Shown: positions 1 through 8,700 of the stretch, in pieces
Layout: each line of letters begins with the position of its first letter
How positions within the stretch are numbered: the stretch's first letter is position 1
Source: a bacterium
Lineage (GTDB): Bacteria; RBG-13-66-14
Direction of reading: 5' to 3'
DNA length: 10,305 nucleotides
NCBI GenBank assembly: GCA_035528375.1
Contig: DATKYS010000116.1
Coordinates: forward strand, 1-10,305
Translations under genes and position numbers: made by a program
The notes under the pieces: generated by a model
Told to the model about the DNA's origin: nothing
The model's input: only the letters and a program-made list of their open reading frames with translations
Database searches by the model: none

Positions 1-203
1 GCCGGTTCGCCAAGCCGGTTGGGGCCAACGCTCCGGAGCTGTTCTTTGCCGGGCCGCAAAAAAACATCATGATTTACTTGGCGATCCTTGGCGCTCTTGG
101 CGTCTTGGCGGTTTTCTTACGGCCTATTTTGGACAAGAGTGTTTTCGGGCCGGCGGCTTCAAATTTTCTCCGGGGCGCCGTATTATATCCTTTCGGCGCA
201 TGA
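1..203 (+). CDS. C-terminal end of a polytopic membrane protein (5' truncated)
   Basis: The frame whose first complete codon is at 3 is open from the window edge to a TGA at 201-203, giving the last 66 residues of a protein. They contain one clear hydrophobic helix (around IMIYLAILGALGVLAVFL, encoded at about 69-122) followed by a basic/polar turn (RPILDK) and a short hydrophobic tail. This is what the last transmembrane segment and cytoplasmic tail of a transporter-like inner-membrane protein would look like, for example a major-facilitator or peptide-transporter type protein. The fragment is too short to name a family, and that suggestion is inference only. The competing frame starting at base 2 is also open through the region, but its composition (rich in Arg, Trp and Cys) is not protein-like. 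The stop overlaps the ATG of the next small ORF as ATGA (200-203). Confidence 0.5.
   Translation, partial: RFAKPVGANAPELFFAGPQKNIMIYLAILGALGVLAVFLRPILDKSVFGPAASNFLRGAVLYPFGA
158..186 (+). promoter_or_regulatory. Candidate sigma70-like promoter upstream of the methyltransferase
   Basis: TTCAAA at 158-163 and TATTAT at 181-186 are separated by exactly 17 bases. The first matches 4 of 6 positions of the TTGACA box and the second 5 of 6 of the TATAAT box. The site lies inside the last codons of the upstream membrane-protein gene, so it could provide a separate start for the small ORF and the methyltransferase, with transcription beginning near 193. The match is by eye, and the organism's sigma-factor preferences are unknown. 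Confidence 0.3.
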
Positions 204-286
204 TATGGAGGGGAAGCGGCGTGATTCGGCTACGGCCTCTTGAGCCGCCCACAATTTTTTGTTATCTTGGCGTTTCGCGGACATGA
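200..286 (+). CDS. Possible small linking / leader ORF (28 codons, or 21 from GTG 221)
   Basis: An ORF runs from ATG 200 to TGA 284-286. Its ATG overlaps the stop of the upstream gene (ATGA, 200-203) and its TGA overlaps the tandem ATGATG (283-288) at the start of the methyltransferase. A strong Shine-Dalgarno-like GGAGGGGA (207-214) sits inside it, 9 bases before an in-frame GTG at 221. The version most likely to be translated is therefore the 21-residue peptide starting at 221. The peptide has no recognisable domain. It could be a leader that couples translation of the methyltransferase to ribosome arrival, because the methyltransferase has no good ribosome binding site of its own. It could equally be chance, since the region is short. 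The pattern of overlaps is directly seen; the coupling is inferred. Confidence 0.3.
   Translation: MIWRGSGVIRLRPLEPPTIFCYLGVSRT
227..260 (+). terminator. Weak hairpin plus T-run inside the leader region
   Basis: CGGCT at 227-231 can pair with AGCCG at 243-247, leaving an 11-base loop. An alternative pairing is GCGGC 216-220 with GCCGC 244-248. A run of six T residues follows at 255-260. The 5-bp stem is short and 7 bases separate it from the T-run, so this is a poor intrinsic terminator. It might end the upstream transcript or act as an attenuator in combination with translation of the small ORF that spans it. Confidence 0.25.
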
Positions 287-2442
287 TGAAAAACAGCCCA
301 GACAGTTCGAGCCGGTATGATCTTCCGGGCTCCCGGATTCTGATCCGTTCCTGGCGCGCCTGCGCCCGCCGGGCCCGGGCGCTGGCCGGAGACTCTGACC
401 CGGTCCGGCTCAGCCAGGTCGAGGCCCGGGTGCTTTGCATGGTGCGCGACCTGTTCGTGGTTCGGCTTTTGGAGGATCACCGCTCGCTCTCGGACCGCTG
501 GCTGTGCGGGGGCAAGCGCTCGCGCCCGCTGGAGGGGGCATTGGCCGTTGAGAAGCTGGCGGAGCTCAATGGGTGGGCCGGGTTCGCGCTGTTCGACCTG
601 GAGGCGTGGCAAGAGCTGGGTCCGGGTCCGGAGCTTGGCGAGCTTTACCGGGAGATGCAGCTCAGCCGCTTTTGGCCTCCGCAGATGCCGGTGGAGTGCC
701 TGGGCGCGCTGTGGGAGGAGGGTCTGCCGGGGCTTCGGCGGAACGGGGTCTATTATACGCCGCGGCACATCGTGGAATTCGCTCTCAAGCACGCGCTGGA
801 GGGGCTTTGGGCCGAGCGTCGTCCCGGCGTGGCGCGGGTCCTGGACCCGGCCTGCGGGGCGGGCTATTTTCTGCTCGAGGCCTTCCGCCGCCTTTCGTCC
901 CGCGAGCTTTCGCGCTACTCGATCCGGGGCGGGGACCTGTTCGCGCCGGTCAAGCGGGGTGAATCGGGACGGCCGGTGCTGGACCCGGCCCGGCGCCTGG
1001 AGCTGATCGGCGAGCACATATTCGGGGTTGACATAGACGGCGTGGCCCTGGAGCTGGCGCGGCGGGCGCTGTTCGTTGAGGCGGTGGCCGATGTCCCGGC
1101 TTTGCGGGGCGCGGCGCCCGACCCGGCGCCGCTGTTTCGGAACCTGCGGGAGGGCGACGCCATCGTGGAGGAGCGGTTTCCCCAGCAGGCCAGCCTTTTT
1201 GACTCGGGCCAGGCGCCGGCGCTCAAGCCCTTTTTCTGGCGTGACCCGGAAAACGGTTTCGGCCACATCATGGGGGAGGGCGGGTTCAGCTGCATCGTGG
1301 GCAATCCGCCGTGGGTGAGCCTGAAGGGGCGGCACAAGCAGGTGCCGTACTCGCAGGACGTGGTGCAGCACCTGGTGGAGCGCTACCACGCGGACACCTA
1401 CCGCCCCAACGTCGTGGAGTTCTTCATCCGCCGCGCCATCGAGCTGCTCGCGGAGAACGGCTGGCACAGCTTCGTGGCGCCGGACCGCATCGCGGAGAAC
1501 GAGCAGTACGCGCCGCTCCGGAAGTTCATGCTCGAGCACGGCGAGCTCTCGCGGCTCCACTACCGCGAGCCGTTCCCGGGCGTGGCCGCCGACACCCTGG
1601 TTTACGTTTACTGCAAGCGCCCGCGGCCGCGGCGGTCGGCCCGGATCATCTTGAGCGACGCCTCGGGCGCGGGCTCCGAGGTCTCGCAGGGGTTCTGGCT
1701 CAAGGGCGAGGTCTTCGTGCCGCAAGACGCGCGCGGCGGCTCGGCGGAGGACGTGCTCAAGAAGATCGAGGCCGCGGGGCGGCGGTCGCTTTCCGACTTC
1801 ATGGAGACCGGTGTCGGCTTCATCGCCAAGCCCCGCCGCATCACCGGGGAGCGGACCTCGGAAAACCAGTTGGCGGTGCTCAAGGGCGAGCACGTGTCGC
1901 CGTACGCGCGGAGCGGCTCGGCCTGGTTCGAGTTCACGCTTCCCAACCTGGCCGGCGGGACCCGCAACCTGGACAAGCTGACGAAAAAGCACCGCATCCT
2001 GTTGCGCAAGACGGGGGCTCGTCTGGTCGCGGCCCGCGACGAGAGCGGCGACATCCCGGAGCAGTCGCTCTATTTCGCGTTCTTGAAGGACCGGCGTCTC
2101 TCCCGGAAATATCAGCTCGCTTATTTCCTGGGCATCCTCAACTCCCGGGTGATGTCGTTCTGCTTCCGCCACCGCAAGATCACCAACCGGGCCACCACGC
2201 CGCAGATCAAAAAGATCCACCTCGACACTCTCCCCATCCGGCCCATCAACTGGAGCGACCCGGCGGCCCGGGAGCTGCACGACGCCCTGGTCAGCGCCGT
2301 CCTTAAAAGGGAGGCCGCCGCCGACCCGGAGACCATCGCCCGGCTCGACCGCGAGATTGACGGCGTCGTGGCCGGATTGTATGATCTTGACGAGCGGGAA
2401 ATGGAGATCATCAAGGCCGAGATGAACAAGGGATGGGGATGA
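283..2442 (+). CDS. N6-adenine-specific DNA methyltransferase, Eco57I/TaqI-like class I enzyme
   Basis: This 719-residue protein is expected to transfer a methyl group from S-adenosylmethionine to N6 of adenine in a specific DNA sequence, acting in the cytoplasm. In order it shows: an all-alpha N-terminal region; a motif X-like GVYYTPRHIVEF (around residue 157); the SAM-binding motif I DPACGAGYF (from residue 188); motif II GVDIDGVALELARRA (around 249); and the catalytic motif IV NPPW (341-344), which is diagnostic of amino-methyltransferases acting on adenine. The C-terminal part (about 500-660) resembles the TaqI-like target-recognition domain, with the typical LGILNSRVMSF helix (around 617) and LPI strand (649-651). 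Type IIG fusions of this family are usually longer and carry an N-terminal nuclease. No PD-(D/E)xK pattern is evident here, and no nuclease gene lies next to it. I prefer ATG 283 over the longer TTG 259 frame because the TTG falls in a T-run and adds nothing conserved. ATG 286 is also possible. The gene starts inside the stop of the small ORF, which suggests coupled translation. Confidence 0.88.
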   Translation: MMKNSPDSSSRYDLPGSRILIRSWRACARRARALAGDSDPVRLSQVEARVLCMVRDLFVVRLLEDHRSLSDRWLCGGKRSRPLEGALAVEKLAELNGWAGFALFDLEAWQELGPGPELGELYREMQLSRFWPPQMPVECLGALWEEGLPGLRRNGVYYTPRHIVEFALKHALEGLWAERRPGVARVLDPACGAGYFLLEAFRRLSSRELSRYSIRGGDLFAPVKRGESGRPVLDPARRLELIGEHIFGVDIDGVALELARRALFVEAVADVPALRGAAPDPAPLFRNLREGDAIVEERFPQQASLFDSGQAPALKPFFWRDPENGFGHIMGEGGFSCIVGNPPWVSLKGRHKQVPYSQDVVQHLVERYHADTYRPNVVEFFIRRAIELLAENGWHSFVAPDRIAENEQYAPLRKFMLEHGELSRLHYREPFPGVAADTLVYVYCKRPRPRRSARIILSDASGAGSEVSQGFWLKGEVFVPQDARGGSAEDVLKKIEAAGRRSLSDFMETGVGFIAKPRRITGERTSENQLAVLKGEHVSPYARSGSAWFEFTLPNLAGGTRNLDKLTKKHRILLRKTGARLVAARDESGDIPEQSLYFAFLKDRRLSRKYQLAYFLGILNSRVMSFCFRHRKITNRATTPQIKKIHLDTLPIRPINWSDPAARELHDALVSAVLKREAAADPETIARLDREIDGVVAGLYDLDEREMEIIKAEMNKGWG

Positions 2443-2547
2443 GACTTCATTACAGGCCATGAGCTGCCGCACTCCGCAAAATACCATAAAAATTCGAAGA
2501 TAATCGTCTATTAAAACATGACTTGGCGCAGTTTCCGTTAAATATCA

Positions 2548-2586
2548 TTCCCCGCGGAATTGCAAATCATGAAATGCGCGGGGGAA
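2548..2586. repeat. Imperfect inverted repeat upstream of the giant gene
   Basis: TTCCCCGCG at 2548-2556 is the reverse complement, with one extra base, of CGCGGGGGAA at 2577-2586. A 20-base AT-rich spacer separates the arms. No T-run follows, so it is not an intrinsic terminator. It ends 5 bases before the TG of the proposed extended -10 element, so it could be an operator for a dimeric regulator. It could also be an RNA hairpin of a longer transcript. Confidence 0.35.
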
Positions 2587-2591
2587 CAGCT

Positions 2592-2600
2592 TGTTACAAT
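2592..2600 (+). promoter_or_regulatory. Candidate extended -10 element for the giant gene
   Basis: TGTTACAAT (2592-2600) fits the extended -10 pattern TGnTATAAT with one mismatch. No good -35 box stands 16-18 bases upstream, but extended -10 promoters often work without one. It lies 43 bases before the ATG at 2644, leaving room for a short leader and the ribosome binding site. Confidence 0.3.
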
Positions 2601-2629
2601 GATTATTTCAAGTTAAATGCGCCACTGCC

Positions 2630-2640
2630 AGGGGAAGGGG
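2630..2640 (+). promoter_or_regulatory. Ribosome binding site of the giant gene
   Basis: AGGGGAAGGGG holds two overlapping Shine-Dalgarno options. AGGGG (2630-2634) is 9 bases before ATG 2644, and AAGGGG (2635-2640) is 6 bases before ATG 2647. Either of the two tandem methionines could be used, and both leave the signal peptide intact. This site fixes the start of the giant gene. Confidence 0.65.
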
Positions 2641-2643
2641 ATC

Positions 2644-2721
2644 ATGATGAAGAGGCTTGGTTTTTGCTTATGCATAGTTCTGGCCCTGTTGTTGACGGGT
2701 ATTGCTCCCCGGGCCTGGGCC
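2644..2721 (+). other. Signal peptide of the giant protein
   Basis: Residues 1-26 have the three classical parts: a basic start (MMKRLG), a hydrophobic core ([14 protein letters not shown]) and a polar end with the signal peptidase I pattern A24-W25-A26 before Leu27. Two cysteines (8 and 10) lie inside the core and are not in a lipobox, so lipoprotein processing is unlikely. The Asp-rich repeats start immediately after the cut. Confidence 0.85.
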
Positions 2722-5700
2722 CTTGATGACCGGGACCGGGACGGGCTTACCGATGCCCAGGAGACCGTGCTGGGCACCAACTCGCTGGATCCGGACACCG
2801 ACAATGACGGCATCCCTGACGGTTGGGAGTACACTCACGGGCTGAATCCTCTCGTGAACGACTCCGGCCTGGACCCGGACGGCGACGGTCTCAAGAACTT
2901 CTCCGAGTACCTGTCCGGGACCGACCCGCAGAGCGCGGACTCGGACGGCGGCGGGGTGAACGACGGGACCGAGGCGTCGGAGGGCAGGAGCCCGGTAACG
3001 AAGCTGGACGATTACTCGGAGACCACCATCACGCTGGGCAGCATGGCCACCCGGGGCGCGGTTGCGCTCTCGGGCCGGGGCAACCAGTTCCGGGTGACCC
3101 AGGGCACCGTGCTGGAGTCCTATTCCCAAATGCTGGACCCACCGGACGGCTCAACCCTATATTTCACGGTGTATGAAGGCTCGACCATCAGCGGCCTGGC
3201 CACCAAGGTTTTTGAGCGGGCGGTGTCGGTGGTTACGGGAGGCACGGCCTGGTACGATTCCGGCCCGATCAACGTGATTTTTGACCCGGCGTCTAAATAC
3301 ACCGTCATGACCACGTGGAGCAATGACGCGGTGGGATATTTCTACGGCAATTATCCCGGCACTCCTCCCCAGAACCTTTTCTTCGGCCAGGCCGCCACCG
3401 GGGCGAGGCTGCTGGTTGCTATTACCGCGCCTCCGCCGGAGCAACTGACTCCGATTTCCTGGACCAGTTTTTATAATCAGAGGCTGATTTTCTGCGACCA
3501 CGGCTGCTTCCCGGCCCGCGCCGCGGTGCTGCGCGACAGCGCCGCCTGGGGGACCAAGGAGGACTCCATCTTCGCCAGCTTCGGCATCCCCTTCAGCGTC
3601 TATTCCAGCGCCGGCCTCGGCAACGTTGATCTCTCCCCCTTTGACAAGGTCGTGGTGCATTCCAACCAGCCCCAGGCCTTTTACGACCAGCTGGCCCAGA
3701 GCAGCAAGTGGATCAACGACTGGGCGGGCGCGGGCGGGAACTTCGAGTTCCACGGCGCGGCCTCGCCGGCCTACGGCAAGTGGCACTCCTACTACACCAT
3801 GCCCACCGGCATCAAGGCCCCGCCCTTCGCCAACGTGAGCGACGGGCTTTCCATCCTCGAGCCCGCGCACCCCATCATGTCCGACGTGCCCCGCTCCGCC
3901 ATCTCCGCCGGCGCCGCCATGGGCGAATTCAACGGCTGGGGCGGGACCCCCACCCACCTGGTCGCGGGAGGCTTCTTTGATGATAAGTTCGTCCATGACG
4001 TCTTCAGCTTCGGCCGGGGCCAGACCATATGCTCCACCTATCCCCTGGAATTCCCGGCCCTCACCGACCCCGCGCACAAGCTGCTCCGCAACTCGCTCCT
4101 GTATCAGCGCTCGTACCCCGCTTGCCCCGCGCCCTTCAACGCCGGCAGCCCGGCCATCAACAGCATATCCTCCAACATCTACCGCGGCGACAAGTACCAG
4201 GTGGACCAGGACACCAGGCTCGTGACCTTCATAGCCTACCTCAACCCCGCCGCCGATGTTAATCTCGACTTCCGTGTTTATGAGAGCTCCAGCCTGAGCG
4301 GCACCTATACCATGATCGCATCCTACCAGGTGCCCACCGGGACCGGCCCGCTCCGCTGGTACGGACCCGACAACATGGGACTCACCCTTGAGGCCGGAAA
4401 ATATTACGCGCTCCTCTACGGCTTCAATGCATCCACCACGTATTATTACCAGAGCGCTTTCCCCTTCCCGGCCAATACCTCGTTCGGGAGCTTGAGGTAC
4501 GGCGTCGCTTATGCCGGGTTCCCCGCGCCCTCTACTTACACGTTCGGCAATTCGACCACCGCCTATTATGAGTTCGTCATCACCGAGCCCGCCGGAGACG
4601 TCTGCCGCGTCGCGGACCAGGACGGCGACGGCCTCGAAGACCGCCGCGAAGTTTTATGGGGCGCGACCTCGACCTCCCCCGACACCGACGGCGACTCCAT
4701 GCCCGACGCCTGGGAGACCGCCCACGGCCTGAACCCCAACTCCGCCAACGGGAGCCAAAACCCCGACGGCGACGGACTCACCAACCTCCAGGAGTACAAG
4801 TGGGGCTCCGACCCCAACCTCGCCGACACCGACTCCGACGGACTCTCCGACTCCCTCGAAGTCCTCACCCTCTACACCCTGCCCGCCGCGGCCGACACCG
4901 ACGGCGACGGCATCGCCGATTATGACGAGGTCAACCTCGACGGCAACCCCAACAACTACACCCCCGGCATTGACACCGATCCCAACAACTGGGACACCGA
5001 CGGCGACGACATGGCGGACGGATGGGAGTACGATCACGGACTCGACCCCCTCGACCCCGTTGACCTCGTCCTCGATTCCGATTCCGACGGGCTCACCAAC
5101 TGGCAGGAATATTATTACGGCACCGACCCCCAGCTCGCCGACTCCGACGGCGACGGACTCAGCGACGTTGACGAGCTTTACCTCACCCTGACCGATCCCA
5201 ACAGTATTGACACCGATGGCGACGGCATGGACGACCAGTGGGAACATGAGTACGGCACCGACCCGCTCGTGGACGACGCCGCCGCCGACCCGGATTCCGA
5301 CGGCCTCACCAACCTCCAAGAGTATGAGCTGGGCCTTGACCCGGGCAGTTACGATCTGGATCTTGACCAGGACGGACTGATGAACGCCGTCGAGACCGGC
5401 ACCGGCGTCTTCATTGACATGACCGACACCGGCACCGACCAGTTAAACCCCGACACCGACAACGGCCTGGAATGGGACGGCCTCGAAGCCCTGATCGCCC
5501 ATGACCCCCACTCACCGGCCGACGACCGAAAATGGTCGGCGCCATCGCTCATCTCCGCGGATGATCTGGGCGACATTGACATCACCCAGACCCGCAACGG
5601 GACCTTCCACGTGGTCTTCATCAAGCGCAACCAGACCGACATCTACTACGCTTCCAACTCCGGCGGAGGATGGTCAACGCCAACCGTCATCAGCGCCACC

Positions 5701-8700
5701 AGTTGCGACGCCCCCCGCATCGCCGCCGAGGGCAACACCGTGCACATGGTCTATGAACCCGGAAACACCACCATGCCCACCGTGCTTTACTATCGCAGCC
5801 GCAGTCCGCTCGGGGTCTGGAGCGATCCGGTGGACATCACGCAAAACACCTCCACCTATTACTACAATCCACTGCCCGTGCTCCGCGCCGACGGAGACCT
5901 CTACGTCTTCTACCGCGAATGGTACGGCAACACCATCGCCTACAGCGTCCTCGACCCGCCCACCAACACCTGGACCGCGAGGAAAGTGGAAATCCCCGAC
6001 GCCACCAACGCCGGCGGAGCTTTTGACGCCGCGGCCGGGACCGACGGCAACCTCCACCTCGCCTGGCAGACCGCCGACACCTGGCAGGAGGAAATATGGT
6101 ACCTCGAGCTTGACGGCGGGACCTGGACCAACCTCTACCAGGTGTCCTCATCCTATGACGCGTCGTCCCTCACCCCCAGGATCGCCGTGGACTCCAATAA
6201 CAATGTCTATGTCAGTTGGTATGAGTATGACACCCACTACTCCACCCTGCGCGTCCGCCGCGATGGCGAATGGGAGACCATCACCCCTATCGCCGAAATC
6301 GCCGGCGTAAACCCGGTTGCCCCCATCGCCCTCGACCGCCTTGACAACCTCTACGCCGCCTTCATGAACCGATACACCGGCCTCTCCCACTTCGGTTTCC
6401 TGGGACCGCTCAAATATGAGCGCGACGAATGGGCCATCGCCTTCAAGATGTTCACCGACAACAACGGCTCCACCCTCCATATCTTTTACGCCATTCTCTC
6501 CCTGAGCGGACAGCTCCAGGGGACCTATCTCACCTCGCTCGCGTTTCCCGACACCGACGCCGACGGAATCAACGACCTCCAGGAGTTCCTCATCGGATCA
6601 GACCCCAATGACACCGACACCGACGGCGACGGGCTCGACGACTACCTCGAAGTCGCCGGCTACGACACCGACCCCACCGTCGTGGATACCGACCTCGACG
6701 GCCTCGGCGACGGCTACGAGCTCACCCTGGGCGACGACTTCAACTGCCTCTCCGACGATTGCATCTCCTCCGGATGCAGCCTCCAGACCTTCGGACCCCA
6801 TCACTACCTCTTCTGCGATTCCGCCTCCACCTGGCCCAACGCCCGCACTCTATGCCAATCCTACGGCGGCGACCTCGTCTCCATCGAGACCACCGCCGAG
6901 AACCAGTTCGTCTACAACACCGCCGCGACCCTGCTCTCCACCACCAACCTCTACCTCGGATACAACGACATCACGACCGAGGACTCTTTCATCTGGTCAA
7001 ACGGCGAGCCGAACGTTTATGAAAACTGGATCGCAAAAGCACCCGACGACATCTACGACATCGCCGGAGACAACAGCTCCACAACCCTGGGAAACAACAT
7101 TGTCGGCAACAAGTATCTGGCATCCATTGACACCACCCTCACCAACTTCGATCAGTACCTCGATGTGGCTACCGGAAACACCGTCATTTTCTATGTCTGG
7201 GAAGCCACCGCCCTGGCCGGGCCCTATACCCTTATCGCCTCCAATACCTTCGCCGCCTCCGGCTCCGGAGCCAGGTTCATCAATTCCGGAACCTTGAACG
7301 CCAGCCTGGTCGCCGGAAGGTACTATTATCTCGCGGCTGGATTCCCCATGGACCAGCGCTACTATCACCATGGCTTCTCCACCTATACTACATTGCACCT
7401 CTCTTTCGGAGACTATCTGCGCGGAGCCCACTACGGAACCCTGCCCGGGTCAACATTGACCGTGAACGACACCACCAGAGCCTATTACCAGCGTCTCAAC
7501 CTCCCTGCCGAGGACTGCGCCGCCATGAGCCGCTCCACCGGTTTCTGGAACGACCTCTCATGCGCCGTGGCCCGCGATTACGTCTGCGAGGACGGCCTGA
7601 ATTATTTGAACCCCGCCAGCAACGACACCGACGGCGGCGGCGAAACCGACGGCCAGGAGCTATATCTCGGCAAGGACCCCAACAACTCAGCCGACGACTA
7701 TCCGCACGGACCCCTCCCCATCCTCGATACCTCCACCGCCAACTACGGATATGAAGACATCAAGATGAGCGTGGACGTCAACGGCAAGATCACCATCTTC
7801 TACAAGGAAAAGAACTGGGTCTTGCCCGATTACCTGTTCGCCCTCAAAGTCACCAAGAGTTACGACGGCGGCGCCACCTGGTCCGTGCCCCAGACCCTCA
7901 TCTCCGAATCCAATACCGATCTCAAGCTCCTCGACGTCGCCCCCCTCGACTCCAACACCGCCGTCATGGTCGTCTACCACCGCGGATCGCCCGCCAAAAA
8001 AATCTTCTCCGCCATGTACTCGGGAGGAACGCTCTCCGGAGAAACCGTCATCACCACCGGATATGCCGCCGTATACAACCAGAGCATACCCTACGGTTTC
8101 GAGCTCGGAGTGCTCTCCAGCTCCACTGTCCGCGCCGTCTGGGGCATGCAGCAAAACCCCGGAGACCCCGTCCAGGTCTTCTACGACACCTGGTATGCCG
8201 CAACCGGATGGGGAGCGCCCGCCCAGTTGACCAGCGAGGCCGGAGACTCATGGATGCCCGACCTCATGGTCCACGGCAACACCGTCTATGTCGCTTATAC
8301 CAGCGATTACGATGCCGCGGGACTCGGCCGCTGCTTTGTCTATTACCGCAAATGGGGCCAGACCGGATGGACCGCCCGCGAGAGCGTGGCCCAGTTCTCC
8401 GAAGGATGGGGAGCCTACCCCGCGCTCTGGTATAGCCCGGCGGGAGGAGTCCACATTCTTGTAAATAACCTCAACTTTATAACGGGCGATTTCACGCTCT
8501 ACTATGCCCACAAGGATGCGGGCGCCTGGACCGAGCCCCTGGCCCTGGGATCAAGGTACGCCAAGCACATCACCGAAACCCGCCCCGGCGTCGTCCACGC
8601 CTTCGTCTATGGCGGCGGCGTCTTCAGGATGTCCAGGTATAAACAGACGTGGACCAGCGCCATCCCCTTCATCATGAACGCACGCATCGAGGACGTGTAC

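Larger units (their letters stand above)
2443..2643. other. Intergenic region between the methyltransferase and the giant gene
   Basis: These 201 bases are clearly richer in A and T than the flanking genes and hold no convincing gene. The only ORF here (2523-2726) has no ribosome binding site and runs into the start of the giant gene in another frame. No strong intrinsic terminator follows the methyltransferase. The drop in GC, the inverted repeat and the extended -10-like element together make this the likely promoter region of the giant gene. Confidence 0.6.
4615..5511 (+). repeat. Asp-rich calcium-binding repeat cluster B (about 12 loops)
   Basis: Residues 658-956 hold about twelve loops of the type DxDxDG, among them DQDGDG, DTDGDS, DTDSDG, DTDGDD, DSDGDG and DPDSDG, mostly followed by xDxxE, and with GTDP/GSDP turns between some. 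Three of the paired 46-residue modules fall here. The last loop (from about 5449, [10 protein letters not shown]) is degenerate. This is the longest calcium-dependent spacer in the visible protein and separates the GATase-like part from the first propeller. Confidence 0.85.

Noticed and set aside
262-2487. A 741-codon open frame on the - strand opposite the methyltransferase
   Set aside because: Its product is low in recognisable motifs and rich in Arg, Pro and Val. The + strand frame carries all methyltransferase motifs. Long antisense frames are expected in high-GC genes with strong third-position bias.
2443-2520. Intrinsic terminator after the methyltransferase
   Set aside because: No stable stem followed by a T-run could be found in these bases.
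2523-2726. Short + strand ORF in the intergenic region, running into the giant gene
   Set aside because: It has no ribosome binding site, no recognisable motif, and is out of frame with the clear signal peptide start at 2644.
4654-5319. - strand frame with a Val/Gly-rich repeated product opposite Asp-repeat cluster B
   Set aside because: It is the mirror of the repeated GAC-ACC-GAC-GGC codons and has no independent coding signal.
4615-5511. Repeated GAC-rich DNA considered as a CRISPR array or non-coding repeat
   Set aside because: The repeats vary in length and sequence at DNA level and keep one reading frame. They are protein repeats, not direct repeats with spacers.
5501-6310. 269-codon + strand frame rich in Thr, Pro and Ser
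   Set aside because: It is an out-of-frame reading of propeller 1. Its composition follows from the C-ending codons of the real frame.
7006-7014. EPN triplet in the lectin domain taken as a mannose-type sugar motif
   Set aside because: It lies before the conserved NW, in the DG-x-P-x-x-Y-x-NW strand. The sugar-motif position comes after NW and reads APD.
7510-7593. C-terminal lectin half considered as a variable region of a diversity-generating retroelement
   Set aside because: There is no AAC-rich variable stretch, no template repeat and no reverse transcriptase in the window.
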